Shown here piece after piece: positions 16,571 to 26,863 of a stretch of DNA of 64,000 bases. The notes beneath the pieces are model-generated. The model had not been told where the DNA came from and ran no database searches. It was given only the letters and a program-made list of their open reading frames with translations. The position numbers were made by a program, and so were the translations under genes. Every line of letters starts with the position of its first letter. Position 1 is the stretch's first letter. Origin of the DNA: Dechloromonas hortensis (lineage in GTDB: Bacteria; Pseudomonadota; Gammaproteobacteria; Burkholderiales; Rhodocyclaceae); assembly GCF_009469765.1 (NCBI RefSeq), contig NZ_SSSQ01000011.1, forward strand, positions 1 through 64,000, given 5' to 3'.

Positions 16571-17326
16571 ATGGCCCAGCCCGACGACGCCGCCCTGCCC
16601 TTCTCGCTGCTCCAGTTCTATGCGACCTCACCGTACCCGTGCAGTTACCTGCCCGACCGTCAGGCCCGTTCGCAAGTAGCAACGCCGGCTCACCTGATCG
16701 ACGGCGAAATCTACAGTTCGCTGGTCCGCGCCGGTTTCCGGCGTAGCGGCATCTTCACCTACCGGCCGCATTGCGACGGTTGCCAGGCCTGCACGCCGGT
16801 CCGCCTGCCGGTCGCCGACTTCCAGCCGAACCGCAGCCAGCGCCGTGCCCTGAAAAAACACTGCCACCTGGTCGCCCGCGAACGGCCGCTGCTTTTCTGC
16901 GAAGAGCATTACGCCCTCTACGCCCGCTACCAGAACACGCGCCACGCCGGCGGCGGCATGGACGAGGACAGTCACGAGCAGTACGCCCAGTTCCTGCTGC
17001 AGAGCCGCGTCGATACCCGGCTGATCGAGTTTTCCGAAAACGACGTGGTACGCATGGTCAGCCTGATCGACGTTCTCGACGACGGCCTCTCCTCGGTTTA
17101 TACCTTCTACGATCCCGACATTCCCGGCGCCAGCTTCGGCGCCTACAACATCCTCTGGCAAATGGCCCAGTGCCAGGCCAACGGCTTGCCTTATCTTTAC
17201 CTTGGCTACTGGATTGCCGAGAGCCGAAAAATGGCCTACAAAGCCAACTTCCGCCCGCTCGAGGGCCTCATCGACGGCCGCTGGCAAGTTCTGCCAGCCA
17301 AGGCCCCCGACCTGGATAACGCATGA
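16571..17326 (+). CDS. bpt: Leucyl-tRNA--protein transferase (arginyltransferase family)
   Basis: The 251-residue protein belongs to the ATE family. The N-terminal cysteine-containing motif [15 protein letters not shown] and the [13 protein letters not shown] motif are present, followed by the acyltransferase half ([20 protein letters not shown]). Bacterial members (Bpt) attach Leu to N-terminal Asp or Glu, feeding the same ClpS/ClpAP pathway as Aat. It is co-transcribed with aat, and its stop overlaps the next start by ATGA. Confidence 0.93.
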   Translation: MAQPDDAALPFSLLQFYATSPYPCSYLPDRQARSQVATPAHLIDGEIYSSLVRAGFRRSGIFTYRPHCDGCQACTPVRLPVADFQPNRSQRRALKKHCHLVARERPLLFCEEHYALYARYQNTRHAGGGMDEDSHEQYAQFLLQSRVDTRLIEFSENDVVRMVSLIDVLDDGLSSVYTFYDPDIPGASFGAYNILWQMAQCQANGLPYLYLGYWIAESRKMAYKANFRPLEGLIDGRWQVLPAKAPDLDNA

Positions 17327-18009
17327 AACTGCACCACCTTCCGCTCCTCCTGCTGCCGCTGACCGCCCTTGCCGACAGCGAACGCCAGCCTTACGCCTGC
17401 GACAATGGCAGCCGCGTCGAGATTTCATTTTCGGCCGCCAGCGACGGTCGACCGCAGGCCACGCTGCATTTCGCCGACGAAGCGATCACACTGCCGCAAG
17501 TGCCGGCCGCCTCCGGTGCCCTCTATCGCAACGACACGCTGCGCCTGCACACCAAGGATGACGAAGCCCTGTTCGAAGACGGCAAGGGTAATGCCCGGCG
17601 CTGCCTGCGCGGCGCGACGCCCCCGGCCAGCCCGGTCGCGGCCCAACCGGCCGCGGCCAGCAGTTTCATCGACATTGCCGGCCAGGTCAGTTACCGTATC
17701 CGGATGGCTTTGCCGCCGGAAGCCGTGCTGATCATCCGCATTCAGGACACCGCCCGGGCCGGCGCCCCGGCCCGCGTACTGGCCGAGCAACGCATCCAGC
17801 TCGCCGGCCAGCAAGTGCCGATCGCCTTCCAGACCACCATCGACCGCGACCTGATCGGCAAGAAGGCCCGCGTCACCGTCGCCGCCCGCATCGAAAACAG
17901 GGGCAAGCTGCTCTTCATCAACGACAAGAGCTACCCGGCCCTCGCCAACGGCCAGCCGCTCCCCCTCGATATCCAGCTGAAACAGGTTGCCGGTGGCAAG
18001 GCGGGCTAG
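17323..18009 (+). CDS. Secreted MliC-YbaY two-domain protein
   Basis: The 228-residue protein has a signal peptide (residues 1-17, ALA cleavage). Residues 22-92 look like MliC, the periplasmic C-type lysozyme inhibitor fold ([13 protein letters not shown], then [19 protein letters not shown], then a paired Cys in RRCL). After an Ala/Pro linker, residues 113-222 match the YbaY/YscW-like lipoprotein domain ([19 protein letters not shown] ending in [11 protein letters not shown]). There is no lipobox Cys, so it is probably soluble in the periplasm. It is coupled by ATGA to bpt. The domain calls are by eye. Confidence 0.8.
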   Translation: MKLHHLPLLLLPLTALADSERQPYACDNGSRVEISFSAASDGRPQATLHFADEAITLPQVPAASGALYRNDTLRLHTKDDEALFEDGKGNARRCLRGATPPASPVAAQPAAASSFIDIAGQVSYRIRMALPPEAVLIIRIQDTARAGAPARVLAEQRIQLAGQQVPIAFQTTIDRDLIGKKARVTVAARIENRGKLLFINDKSYPALANGQPLPLDIQLKQVAGGKAG

Positions 18010-18397
18010 GCTTGGCCTCGGCCTGGTCGGCGCGCTACTGCTCGCTGCCGGCGCCCGGGCCGAAAGCGTCGCCTGCCATGTCACCTATGGCGGCGCGACC
18101 CAGGTCATCGAGGCCCGCCCGGTCGATTCGCCTTACGGCGTGACGCCGACCGCCATCGGCTCCTTCTTTCTGTTCCGCATCGTTTTCCGCCGCGAGCCGG
18201 CCGAGCTGGCCAGCATCAAGCTCTACGCCTATGCCGACCGCGACAGTGGGCCGACCCTGCTCCATCAGGCGAGCTACGCCTACCCGGCGAGCAATGGCGC
18301 GGTCGACGGCTTCAGCGGCCGGCATGCCGTTTATGAACCGATGCGTGACGGCGAACTGCAGTACTGGTGCGAGCTGAAAATGGCGGCCGGAAAATGA
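17993..18397 (+). CDS. Small secreted protein of unknown function
   Basis: The 134-residue protein (from GTG 17993) has a signal peptide ending near ARAES. The mature part has Cys in VACHVTYGG and in QYWCELK, likely one disulfide, and no recognised motif. It overlaps the end of the MliC-YbaY gene by 17 bases in another frame, and its own stop overlaps the CapA-like start (ATGA). The GTG is chosen because AGG lies 6 bases upstream; a TTG at 17987 is the alternative. Its operon suggests an envelope role. Confidence 0.7.
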   Translation: MARRARLGLGLVGALLLAAGARAESVACHVTYGGATQVIEARPVDSPYGVTPTAIGSFFLFRIVFRREPAELASIKLYAYADRDSGPTLLHQASYAYPASNGAVDGFSGRHAVYEPMRDGELQYWCELKMAAGK

Positions 18398-19362
18398 GCC
18401 GAAAACACCGGTTGACCTCAGGACTGCTGTTTTTGCTGGCCGGCCCGCTCCTGGCCGAGCCGGTGACGCTGATTTTCGCCGGCGATATCATGCTCGACGA
18501 CGGCCCCGGCCGCCTGATCGGCCAGGGTGGCGACCCGCTGCAGCCCTTCTCGGCCATCCTGAAGGAAGCCGATTACCGGATCGCCAATCTCGAATGCCCG
18601 ATTGCCGAAGGCGGCAGCCAGTTCGACAACAAGATCTACAGCTTCCGCGCCAAGCCGCGCGTCCTGCCCGTGCTGCAGGGCCGCTTCGATGCCGTGTCGC
18701 TGGCCAACAACCATTCCGGCGACTACGGCCAGAGCGCCTTCCTGGAAACCCTGGACCACCTCGACAATGCCGGCATCGCCCGCTTCGGCGGCGGCCGCAA
18801 CCTGGCCGAAGCGCATCAGCCGCTATGGATCAACCGCAAGGGCCTGAAGATTGCCGTCCTCGGCTACAACGAGTTCAAGCCGCGCAGCTTCGAGGCTGGC
18901 GCCGAATGGCCGGGCGTTGCCTGGAGCGAGGACGATCAGGTGATCAGCGACATCCGCGCCGCCAAAACCGCTGGCGCAGACCTGATCATTCCCTTCATGC
19001 ACTGGGGCTGGGAGAAGGAAACCCAGCCCAGCGAACGGCAGAAAACCCTGGCCCGCCGGATGATCGACGAAGGCGCCGCCCTCGTCGTCGGCGGCCACCC
19101 GCACGTGACGCAAGGGGCCGAGGTCTACAAGGGCAAGCCGATCATCTACAGCCTGGGCAATTTCGTCTTCGACGGTTTCGATTACGACAACGCCAAACGC
19201 GGCTGGCTGCTCCGCCTCCAGCTCGACCACTCCGGCGTCGTTTTCTGGGAAACGCTGGCCGCGCAGATGGACGACGACGGCACGCCCCACCCGGTTTCCG
19301 GCAGTTTCACACCCTGCGGCCGGGGTGGCGACACACTGATTTCGGAATGCATGACCCCCTGA
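18394..19362 (+). CDS. CapA-like metallophosphatase-fold protein
   Basis: The 322-residue protein has a signal peptide (residues 1-20). It carries the PGA_cap/CapA motifs: TLIFAGDIMLDDG at the start of the mature chain, LANNHSGDYG, PFMHWGWEKE and VVGGHPHVTQG, which are metal-binding loops of a calcineurin-like fold. CapA proteins act in poly-gamma-glutamate capsule export or anchoring, but lone copies in proteobacteria without capBC are of unknown role, and none is seen here. The start ATG 18394 overlaps the previous stop. Confidence 0.82.
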   Translation: MSRKHRLTSGLLFLLAGPLLAEPVTLIFAGDIMLDDGPGRLIGQGGDPLQPFSAILKEADYRIANLECPIAEGGSQFDNKIYSFRAKPRVLPVLQGRFDAVSLANNHSGDYGQSAFLETLDHLDNAGIARFGGGRNLAEAHQPLWINRKGLKIAVLGYNEFKPRSFEAGAEWPGVAWSEDDQVISDIRAAKTAGADLIIPFMHWGWEKETQPSERQKTLARRMIDEGAALVVGGHPHVTQGAEVYKGKPIIYSLGNFVFDGFDYDNAKRGWLLRLQLDHSGVVFWETLAAQMDDDGTPHPVSGSFTPCGRGGDTLISECMTP

Positions 19363-19375
19363 ACCAGGAGCAAAC

Positions 19376-19828
19376 ATGGACAGCCGCTACCTCGACGATC
19401 TCACCCCCGGCCAGCGTTTCACCTCGCCCGGCCTGACGCTGACTGAAGCCGAAATCATCGACTTCGCCTGGCGCTACGATCCGCAGCCCTTTCACCTCGA
19501 CGCCAATGCCGCCGCCGAATCGCCCTACGGCGGGCTGATCGCCAGCGGTTTCCAGAGCCTCGCCATCTGCTTCCGGCTGTTCATCCAGTCCGGCCTGCTC
19601 GCTGACTCCAGCCTGGGTTCGCCGGGTATCGACGAACTGCGCTGGCTGGCCCCGGTCCGGCCGGGCGATACGCTGCACAGCGAGATCGAGGTGCTCGAGG
19701 CACGCCCCTCGAAGTCGAAGCCGGACCGCGGCATCGCCCGCCTCAGGTATCACGCGGTCAACCAGCGCGGCGAGGTGGTTTTGAGCTTTATCGTCAACCA
19801 TTTGCTGCGGCGCAACACCCAGCCCTGA
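19376..19828 (+). CDS. MaoC-family (R)-hydratase-like protein
   Basis: The 150-residue single hot-dog domain has the MaoC active-site segment PQPFHLDANAAAESPYGGLIASG, with the Asp/His pair expected for enoyl-CoA hydratases. It would hydrate trans-2-enoyl-CoA to (R)-3-hydroxyacyl-CoA, a possible link to polyhydroxyalkanoate synthesis or acyl-CoA metabolism. A good ribosome site (CCAGGAG) precedes ATG 19376. It is the last gene of the plus-strand run before kup. Confidence 0.88.
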   Translation: MDSRYLDDLTPGQRFTSPGLTLTEAEIIDFAWRYDPQPFHLDANAAAESPYGGLIASGFQSLAICFRLFIQSGLLADSSLGSPGIDELRWLAPVRPGDTLHSEIEVLEARPSKSKPDRGIARLRYHAVNQRGEVVLSFIVNHLLRRNTQP

Positions 19829-19967
19829 GTTCGCTTCCCCATCCCGGCTTCCGCCCCCCCGGCAGCCGGGCGAAGTGCTAAATTGCGCGCATCGCCCCCG
19901 GCTTCGTGCCTCGGCGAAAAAACACATATAGCACCGCAGGTGCACCAGGGAATACTCAGGGGAAATC

Positions 19968-21833
19968 ATGCAGTCGGACGCGCACAAAAACCTGCCGGCA
20001 ATCACCGTTGCCGCCATCGGTGTCGTTTTCGGGGACATCGGCACCAGCCCGCTGTACGCCTTGAAGGAAATCTTCAACGGCCACCACCCGATCCCGGTCA
20101 CTCCCGAGAACATCCTCGGCATCCTGTCGATGGTCGTCTGGTCGATCGTCGCGCTGGTCTCGGTCAAGTACGTCGCCATCATCATGCGTGCCGACAACCG
20201 CGGCGAAGGCGGCTCGCTGGCCTTGCTGGCACTGGTCACCGAGCGCGCCAAGAACCCCCGCATGTCGTGGATCATCACCCTGCTCGGCATCTTCGCCGCC
20301 GCGCTGTTCTACGGCGACAGCATGATCACGCCGGCGATCTCGGTGCTTTCTGCCGTCGAGGGGCTGGAGATCATCACCCCGACCCTGAAGCCTTACGTGA
20401 TCCCGATCACGCTGCTCATCATCACCGGCCTCTTCTTCATCCAGAAACGCGGCACCGGCACCGTCGGCCTCTTCTTTGGCCCGGTCATGGTCGCCTGGTT
20501 CGGCATCCTCGGCATCCTCGGCGCCCTTGAAATCATGCACAACCCGGGCGTACTGATGGCCCTGCTGCCCAGCTATGCCTTCCACTTCATCGCGAACCAC
20601 CCGGGGCTGGCCTTCCTCGCCCTCGGCTCGGTGGTACTCGCCGTCACCGGTGGCGAAGCGCTGTACACCGACATGGGCCATTTCGGCCGGTTCCCGATTC
20701 GCCTCGCCTGGTTCGGTTTCGTCATGCCGGCGCTGGTTCTCAACTACTTCGGCCAGGGCGCGCTGCTGCTCGCCGAACCGGAAGCCATCGCCAGCCCCTT
20801 CTTCCACCTCGCCCCCGACTGGGCCCTGGTGCCGATGGTCGGCCTGGCCACGCTGGCCACCGTGATCGCCTCGCAGGCGGTCATCTCCGGCGCCTTTTCG
20901 GTAGCCCGCCAGTCGATCCAGATGGGCCTGCTGCCACGCATGCAGATCATCCACACCTCGGGCAAGGAAGAAGGCCAGATCTACGTGCCCTTCACCAACT
21001 GGACGCTCTACCTGGCGGTCGTCGCACTGGTCATCGGCTTCAAGAATTCCTCCAACCTGGCCGCCGCCTACGGCATTGCCGTCACCGGCACCATGCTGAT
21101 CGACACCATCCTGGTCGCCTTCGTCATGGTGCTGCTCTGGCGCTGGAACCTGCTCACCGTCGCGCTGGTTGCCGGGGTCATGCTGGTCATCGACATTGCC
21201 TTCTTCGCGGCCAATGCGATCAAGATTCCCGAAGGCGGCTGGTTCCCGATTGCCATGGCCCTGGTGTCCTTCACCGTGCTCACCACCTGGCGGCGCGGCC
21301 GGCGCCTGGTCGCCGACGAGATGGCCAAGCAGAGCATCCCGATGGACGATTTCCTGCAGTCGATCGACGATGTGCACCGTATCAACGGCACCGCCATCTT
21401 CATGACCAGCGCCAAGGAAGGCGTGCCGCCCGCCCTGCTCCACAACCTCAAGCACAACCAGGTGTTGCATGAACGGGTCGTGCTGGTCACCGTGCAGACC
21501 ATGCCGACGCCGCACGTCAACGACATGGACCGCATCTACCTGCACCCGATGCGGCAAGGCTTCCAGCGCCTGATCATCCGCTACGGCTTCATGGAAAGCC
21601 CGGACGTGCCGGGCGCGCTGGAGCAATGCAAGCGTTTCGGCGAATGTTTCGACATGATGGAAACCACCTTCTATCTGTCACGCGAAACCATCGTGCCGTC
21701 GCTGGCGCGCAAATTCAGCCCCTTGCGCGGCCGCCTGTTCGCTGTGATGTCGAAGAACGCAACCAGCGCCAGCGACTTCTTCCATATCCCCACCAACCGG
21801 GTGGTCGAACTGGGCACGCAGCTGGTGATCTGA
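19968..21833 (+). CDS. kup: Low-affinity potassium transporter
   Basis: The 621-residue protein shows the Kup signature at its start ([16 protein letters not shown]) and about 12 membrane helices, followed by a soluble C-terminal domain of about 170 residues. It imports K+ with protons and is the main K+ uptake route at low pH in E. coli. It starts at ATG 19968 after CAGGGG and has its own 139-bp upstream gap and a terminator, so it is probably monocistronic. The length is typical. Confidence 0.96.
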   Translation: MQSDAHKNLPAITVAAIGVVFGDIGTSPLYALKEIFNGHHPIPVTPENILGILSMVVWSIVALVSVKYVAIIMRADNRGEGGSLALLALVTERAKNPRMSWIITLLGIFAAALFYGDSMITPAISVLSAVEGLEIITPTLKPYVIPITLLIITGLFFIQKRGTGTVGLFFGPVMVAWFGILGILGALEIMHNPGVLMALLPSYAFHFIANHPGLAFLALGSVVLAVTGGEALYTDMGHFGRFPIRLAWFGFVMPALVLNYFGQGALLLAEPEAIASPFFHLAPDWALVPMVGLATLATVIASQAVISGAFSVARQSIQMGLLPRMQIIHTSGKEEGQIYVPFTNWTLYLAVVALVIGFKNSSNLAAAYGIAVTGTMLIDTILVAFVMVLLWRWNLLTVALVAGVMLVIDIAFFAANAIKIPEGGWFPIAMALVSFTVLTTWRRGRRLVADEMAKQSIPMDDFLQSIDDVHRINGTAIFMTSAKEGVPPALLHNLKHNQVLHERVVLVTVQTMPTPHVNDMDRIYLHPMRQGFQRLIIRYGFMESPDVPGALEQCKRFGECFDMMETTFYLSRETIVPSLARKFSPLRGRLFAVMSKNATSASDFFHIPTNRVVELGTQLVI

Positions 21834-21854
21834 GCCCGATTTTCACCATCAACC

Positions 21855-21882
21855 AAAAGCCGGGGAATTTCCCGGCTTTTTT
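21855..21882 (+). terminator. Rho-independent terminator of kup
   Basis: A 10-bp stem AAAAGCCGGG / CCCGGCTTTT with a 6-base loop is followed by more T residues, 21 bp after the kup stop. Confidence 0.9.
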
Positions 21883-22194
21883 CATGGTCGACCGCAGGGA
21901 AACACCAAGACTTCTCTGCTGGACTGAAAAGGAACAAATTCCAACCGCTACGGTCTATGCAATTCGTTCGACTCAGGACAAATTGGAGACTTGCTCCGAT
22001 ACCCCCGAAACAGGTGAATACGTCGCGTGATAAAAATAATTCAGGGGATCTTGAATGCATGCACCGGCCGAGCCCACAAAAAATGAAAACTGGCTACCCC
22101 CGGCATTCTTTTGTCTGGAACCCGTTATATGTAGCGACTGCCAGCATTTGGCACCCAATTTGCTCGCAGATGACCGGCGTCCAACCGGCGTCGC
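21883..22194. other. Gene-free gap upstream of the GGDEF gene
   Basis: About 310 bases lie between the kup terminator and the next gene. The gap begins with one copy of the GGTCGACCGCAGG element (21886-21899) and then becomes clearly richer in A/T than its surroundings. A plus-strand open frame (21957-22223) gives no recognisable protein. No terminator, repeat array or RNA gene was seen in the remainder; it presumably carries the promoter of the following gene. Confidence 0.5.
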
Positions 22195-23466
22195 ATGCTG
22201 AATTACATAAAACAACAAGTTGAACAGATGATTGATACCTTCGCCTCGGTACTCCCTGAATATCGAGCACTAAATTTGCTGACTACACCGGTCTGGGTTG
22301 TATCGAGCCACAGGCGGGAAATTATTTTTGCAAACCAAGCTGCTGAGCGGCTTTCCTCGACTTCCGACCTGGACAAACTGCGCCATGGCAGTCACTCAGC
22401 GCATGCAGAAGAAGTACTTGCCACCTATCTGCCAGCACTGCGTGCCCGAGAATCAATAATCGAAATCTGGACGCTATGTCGGAATGGAGTGTCCGTTCCC
22501 CTGAGTTGCAAATTGTCGCTACTTGAACAGGACTCGGAAAGTGAGCAAATCCTCGTCGAAGGGATATTGTCCAGCCTGCCGACCCCCGTCAGTCAATTTG
22601 ACGCGCCCAGAGATCAGGTCCTCTACGACCAGCTCTTTCATTTGAATAGCGCGCCCATGCTTCTTATAGACCCTGCGGCAGATGGCCTGATCGTCGATGC
22701 CAATCTCGCAGCCTGTCGGTTTTATGGAGATAACCGAGAGAACATCCACCTCAAGCACACGTGGGAAATCAATGTACTCGGGCGGCAGGTACTGCCAATC
22801 ATGAGCGAGGTCGCCAAATTACCTGGAGGGCACAAACCGCTCAATTTCGTTCATCGCCTTGCGGACGGCACGCTGAGGAATGTACAGACCTACGCCAGCC
22901 CTTTTGAAATGAACGGAAAGCGGCTCATGCTGTGCGTTGTTCATGACGTAACCGAGCAAATACGCCTGAAAAACGAACTCGAACACGCAGCATCACGCGA
23001 CCCTTTGACTGGCCTGTGGAATCGACGCCACTTTCTGAATTTGCTGGAAAACGCCCATCATCAGAAGCGTCGCCATGACGTTGGCTATAGCATTCTGATT
23101 TTGGATGCTGACCACTTCAAAAACATTAACGACCAGTTTGGTCACGAAAAAGGTGACCAAGTTCTCACTTCTCTCGCAAAAACGCTTCAGAACCGGGTTC
23201 GGGAAACCGATTCGGTATGTCGTTGGGGTGGCGAGGAGTTCACAATCCTCTTGCCACAAACCGATGCCGCAAGCGCGGCTCGTCTCGCAGAATGCATCAG
23301 AACCTCTGCCGCAGAAATGCAGATTCCAAACCTGCCCCAAATTACGGTGAGTATCGGTGTCGCGCAACATGAGTCCGAAGAATCGACGGAAAGTCTGCTC
23401 AGACGAACAGACGCTGCGCTTTATCAAGCAAAGGCCCTCGGTCGAAACAGAGTGGTCATGTGCTGA
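22195..23466 (+). CDS. PAS-GGDEF diguanylate cyclase
   Basis: The protein has 423 residues if started at ATG 22195 (an ATG at 22228 is also possible; neither has a good ribosome site). Residues 1-130 are a weak PAS-like sensor, about 140-255 a second PAS domain, and 262-423 a GGDEF domain. The active motif is GGEEF (CRWGGEEFTILLPQ), and RETD five residues before it is an intact product-inhibition site, so it should make c-di-GMP. No membrane helix is present. Base composition is markedly more A/T rich than its neighbours, suggesting later acquisition. Confidence 0.88.
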   Translation: MLNYIKQQVEQMIDTFASVLPEYRALNLLTTPVWVVSSHRREIIFANQAAERLSSTSDLDKLRHGSHSAHAEEVLATYLPALRARESIIEIWTLCRNGVSVPLSCKLSLLEQDSESEQILVEGILSSLPTPVSQFDAPRDQVLYDQLFHLNSAPMLLIDPAADGLIVDANLAACRFYGDNRENIHLKHTWEINVLGRQVLPIMSEVAKLPGGHKPLNFVHRLADGTLRNVQTYASPFEMNGKRLMLCVVHDVTEQIRLKNELEHAASRDPLTGLWNRRHFLNLLENAHHQKRRHDVGYSILILDADHFKNINDQFGHEKGDQVLTSLAKTLQNRVRETDSVCRWGGEEFTILLPQTDAASAARLAECIRTSAAEMQIPNLPQITVSIGVAQHESEESTESLLRRTDAALYQAKALGRNRVVMC

Positions 23467-23609
23467 GGCGGGTTATTGATGCGCTTTCAGGCTGATCGAA
23501 TTCGACGTAACCGTATTCGACAATGGCAGCGCCACGGACGATATGCGCGCCAGGCTGGCCACATTGAATGAAGATGTCGAAAAACAATCAGCCACCATCT
23601 GTTTTCAAC
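23467..23609 (+). pseudogene. Possible remnant reading frame after the GGDEF gene
   Basis: The gap keeps one frame open with protein-like content (RLIEFDVTVFDNG, MRARLATLNEDVEK) from about 23490 until the terminator, but has no plausible start with a ribosome site and no recognised family. It may be the tail of a deleted gene or chance. Low confidence. Confidence 0.2.
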
Positions 23610-23640
23610 AAAAAGACCAGGCGACTCGCCTGGTCTTTTT
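23610..23640. terminator. Bidirectional terminator between GGDEF and efflux permease genes
   Basis: A 14-bp perfect stem (AAAAAGACCAGGCG with its complement) has a 3-base loop and T-runs on both strands. It serves the convergent GGDEF (plus) and MacB-like (minus) genes. Confidence 0.92.
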
Positions 23641-23641
23641 T

Positions 23642-24862
<1,221 letters not shown>

Positions 24863-24893
24863 GGCAGGCCCTCACGGCACTCGTTTTTGTGCC

Positions 24894-24917
24894 ATTCCGG
24901 CGGTCGACCGTCGGAAT
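24894..24917. repeat. 24-bp near-perfect palindrome containing CGGTCGACCG
   Basis: ATTCCG-x-CGGTCGACCG-x-CGGAAT has only one mismatched pair. It fills the gap between the efflux ATPase and permease genes and shares its core with five other intergenic copies of a TGCGGTCGACC-type element in this window. In the mRNA it would form a stable hairpin and could adjust the ATPase:permease ratio. Confidence 0.6.
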
Positions 24918-24941
24918 CGGCCATTTTTCGCGGCAATAAAA

Positions 24942-25640
24942 TCATGCTGCCTGCCCCGTCAGATGGTCGCTGACGATCTGGCCGTCGAGAAACTTGACCT
25001 GCCGCTTGGCGTGCGCCGCAATATCCGGCTCGTGGGTGACCAGGACGATGGTGATGCCCTCGGCGTTCAACTCGCCGAACAGGCGCATGATTTCCTCGCT
25101 GGTGTGGCTGTCGAGGTTGCCGGTCGGCTCGTCGGCGAGGATCAGGCGCGGCTTGTTGACCAGCGCCCGGGCAATCGCCACCCGTTGCTGCTGGCCACCG
25201 GAAATGCGGTTGGGCAACGATTCGGCATACTTGCCGAGGCCGACCTTGTCGAGCAGCTCGCGCGCCGCCGCCCGCCGGCTTTCCTTGTCGGCGCCAGCAT
25301 AGACCAGCGGCAGCGCGACGTTGTCCTGCAGGCTCATCCGCGGCAGCAGGTTGAAGCCCTGAAAGACGAAGCCGAGCGTCCGGTTGCGCAGGATGGCCAG
25401 CGCATCCTTGGCCATGTGCGCGACGTTTTCGCCGGCCAGGTAGTAGTCGCCGATGCTCGGCGTATCGAGGCAGCCGAGCAGGTTCATGAAGGTGGACTTG
25501 CCGGAACCCGACGGCCCCATGATGGCGATGTACTCACCGGGGCGGACTTCCAGATCGACCCCCTTCAGCGCCGGGAACAGCCCGGCGGCGGTGGCGTAGG
25601 ACTTGCCCAGCCCGACGACGCGAATTACCGGTTCGGCCAT
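24942..25640 (-). CDS. MacB-type ABC transporter ATP-binding protein
   Basis: The protein has 232 residues. Walker A is GPSGSGKSTFMNLLGCLD, the signature is ISGGQQQRVAIARAL and Walker B is LILADEPTGNLD, the LolD/MacB form. It pairs with the FtsX-type permease downstream. The start ATG 25640 overlaps the adaptor stop by one base, so the adaptor and ATPase are translationally coupled. Confidence 0.93.
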   Translation of the reverse strand: MAEPVIRVVGLGKSYATAAGLFPALKGVDLEVRPGEYIAIMGPSGSGKSTFMNLLGCLDTPSIGDYYLAGENVAHMAKDALAILRNRTLGFVFQGFNLLPRMSLQDNVALPLVYAGADKESRRAAARELLDKVGLGKYAESLPNRISGGQQQRVAIARALVNKPRLILADEPTGNLDSHTSEEIMRLFGELNAEGITIVLVTHEPDIAAHAKRQVKFLDGQIVSDHLTGQAA

Positions 25641-26863
25641 CAGAACATCCGCATGCCGACGCTGGACAGCGGCTTGACGCCGTTGGTGTTTTCGCCGGTG
25701 ACGATGCGCGCGCCGACCGCCAGATCGCCGCTCAGCACCTCGGTATTGCGGTTGTCGGTAATGCCGAGCTGGACGCTGACCGGCTTCAATTCGCCATCGG
25801 CCAGGACATAGACCGTGCCGCTCTGGCCATCGCGCTTCTTGCCCTTGCCGGGGCCTTTCGGGCCGCCGCCCTCGCCGGCCGGCGGCATGCCTGCGGTCGA
25901 CGCCGGTTTTTGGCCATTTTCCGCCTTCTTCTCGGCCGCCTCGGCCGGCTTGAAACGCAGCGCCGCATTCGGCACCAGCAGCACATCCTCGCGCTTCTGG
26001 ACGCCGATATTGACGTAGGCGGTCATGCCCGGCAGCAGCACCTGCTCGGGATTGGCGACGTTGATGCGGACATTGTAGGTGACGACGTTCTGCTGGTTGG
26101 TCGGGTTCAGCCGGATCTGCTGCACCTCGCCGACGAAGTTGCGATTCGGGAAGGCATCGACGGTAAAGCGCGCCTTCTGCCCTTCGCGGATGCTGCCGAT
26201 ATCGGCTTCGGCGAAGCTGGTGTCGATGCGCATTTCGGAAAGATCCTGGGCGATCTTGATCAGCGTCGGCGTCTGGAAGCTGGCCGCCACCGTCTGGCCG
26301 AGATCGACGACGCGGTCGATGACGACGCCGTCGACCGGCGAGCGGATCACCGTGAAATTGAGGTTGGCCCGGTCGCGCTCGTTCTGCGCCTTGGCCAGCG
26401 CCACTTGCGCCTTGGCCGACTTCAGCGCTTGGCTGGCCTGGTCGTACTCCTGCTTCGACACGTACTCCTGGGCGAACAGCGATTTCATCCGCGCTTCGTT
26501 GGCCTGCGCCAGTTCCAGCGTCGCCTGGGCGTTGACCACGCTGGCCGCGCTCTGCCGCTCGGTGGCCGAAACCAGCGCATCGTCGAGTTCAAGCAAGGGC
26601 TGGCCGGCCTTCACCTTGTCGTTGAAATCGACATACAGCTTCCTGACGGTGCCGGAGACCTGGGTACCGACACTGACCAGCACCACCGGATTCAGCGTGC
26701 CGTTGGCCGAAACGGTCTGCGTCACCTCGCCTTTTTCGACGGTGGCCAGCTTGTAGCGCGTTTCCGGGTTCTGCGCCGCGCGCTGCTTGGCGTACCAGAT
26801 GCCGCCGCCAACCAGGCCGGCCGCTACCGTAACGCCAATGAGAATCTTGCCTATCCGTTTCAT
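25640..26863 (-). CDS. Periplasmic adaptor (MacA-like membrane fusion protein)
   Basis: The 407-residue protein has one N-terminal membrane anchor (residues 7-25), then lipoyl and beta-barrel segments (VSVGTQVSGTVRKLYVDFND, PVDGVVIDRVVDLGQTV) around a coiled-coil hairpin at about 95-175. A Lys/Pro/Gly-rich insertion (about 305-340) is longer than in E. coli MacA. It bridges the inner-membrane MacB-like pump and the TolC-like outer-membrane channel. It overlaps the TolC-like gene by four bases (ATGA). Confidence 0.92.
   Translation of the reverse strand: MKRIGKILIGVTVAAGLVGGGIWYAKQRAAQNPETRYKLATVEKGEVTQTVSANGTLNPVVLVSVGTQVSGTVRKLYVDFNDKVKAGQPLLELDDALVSATERQSAASVVNAQATLELAQANEARMKSLFAQEYVSKQEYDQASQALKSAKAQVALAKAQNERDRANLNFTVIRSPVDGVVIDRVVDLGQTVAASFQTPTLIKIAQDLSEMRIDTSFAEADIGSIREGQKARFTVDAFPNRNFVGEVQQIRLNPTNQQNVVTYNVRINVANPEQVLLPGMTAYVNIGVQKREDVLLVPNAALRFKPAEAAEKKAENGQKPASTAGMPPAGEGGGPKGPGKGKKRDGQSGTVYVLADGELKPVSVQLGITDNRNTEVLSGDLAVGARIVTGENTNGVKPLSSVGMRMF

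Noticed and set aside
21957..22223. 88-residue frame before the GGDEF gene
   Set aside because: No protein-like features, no ribosome site, and it overlaps the GGDEF start in another frame.
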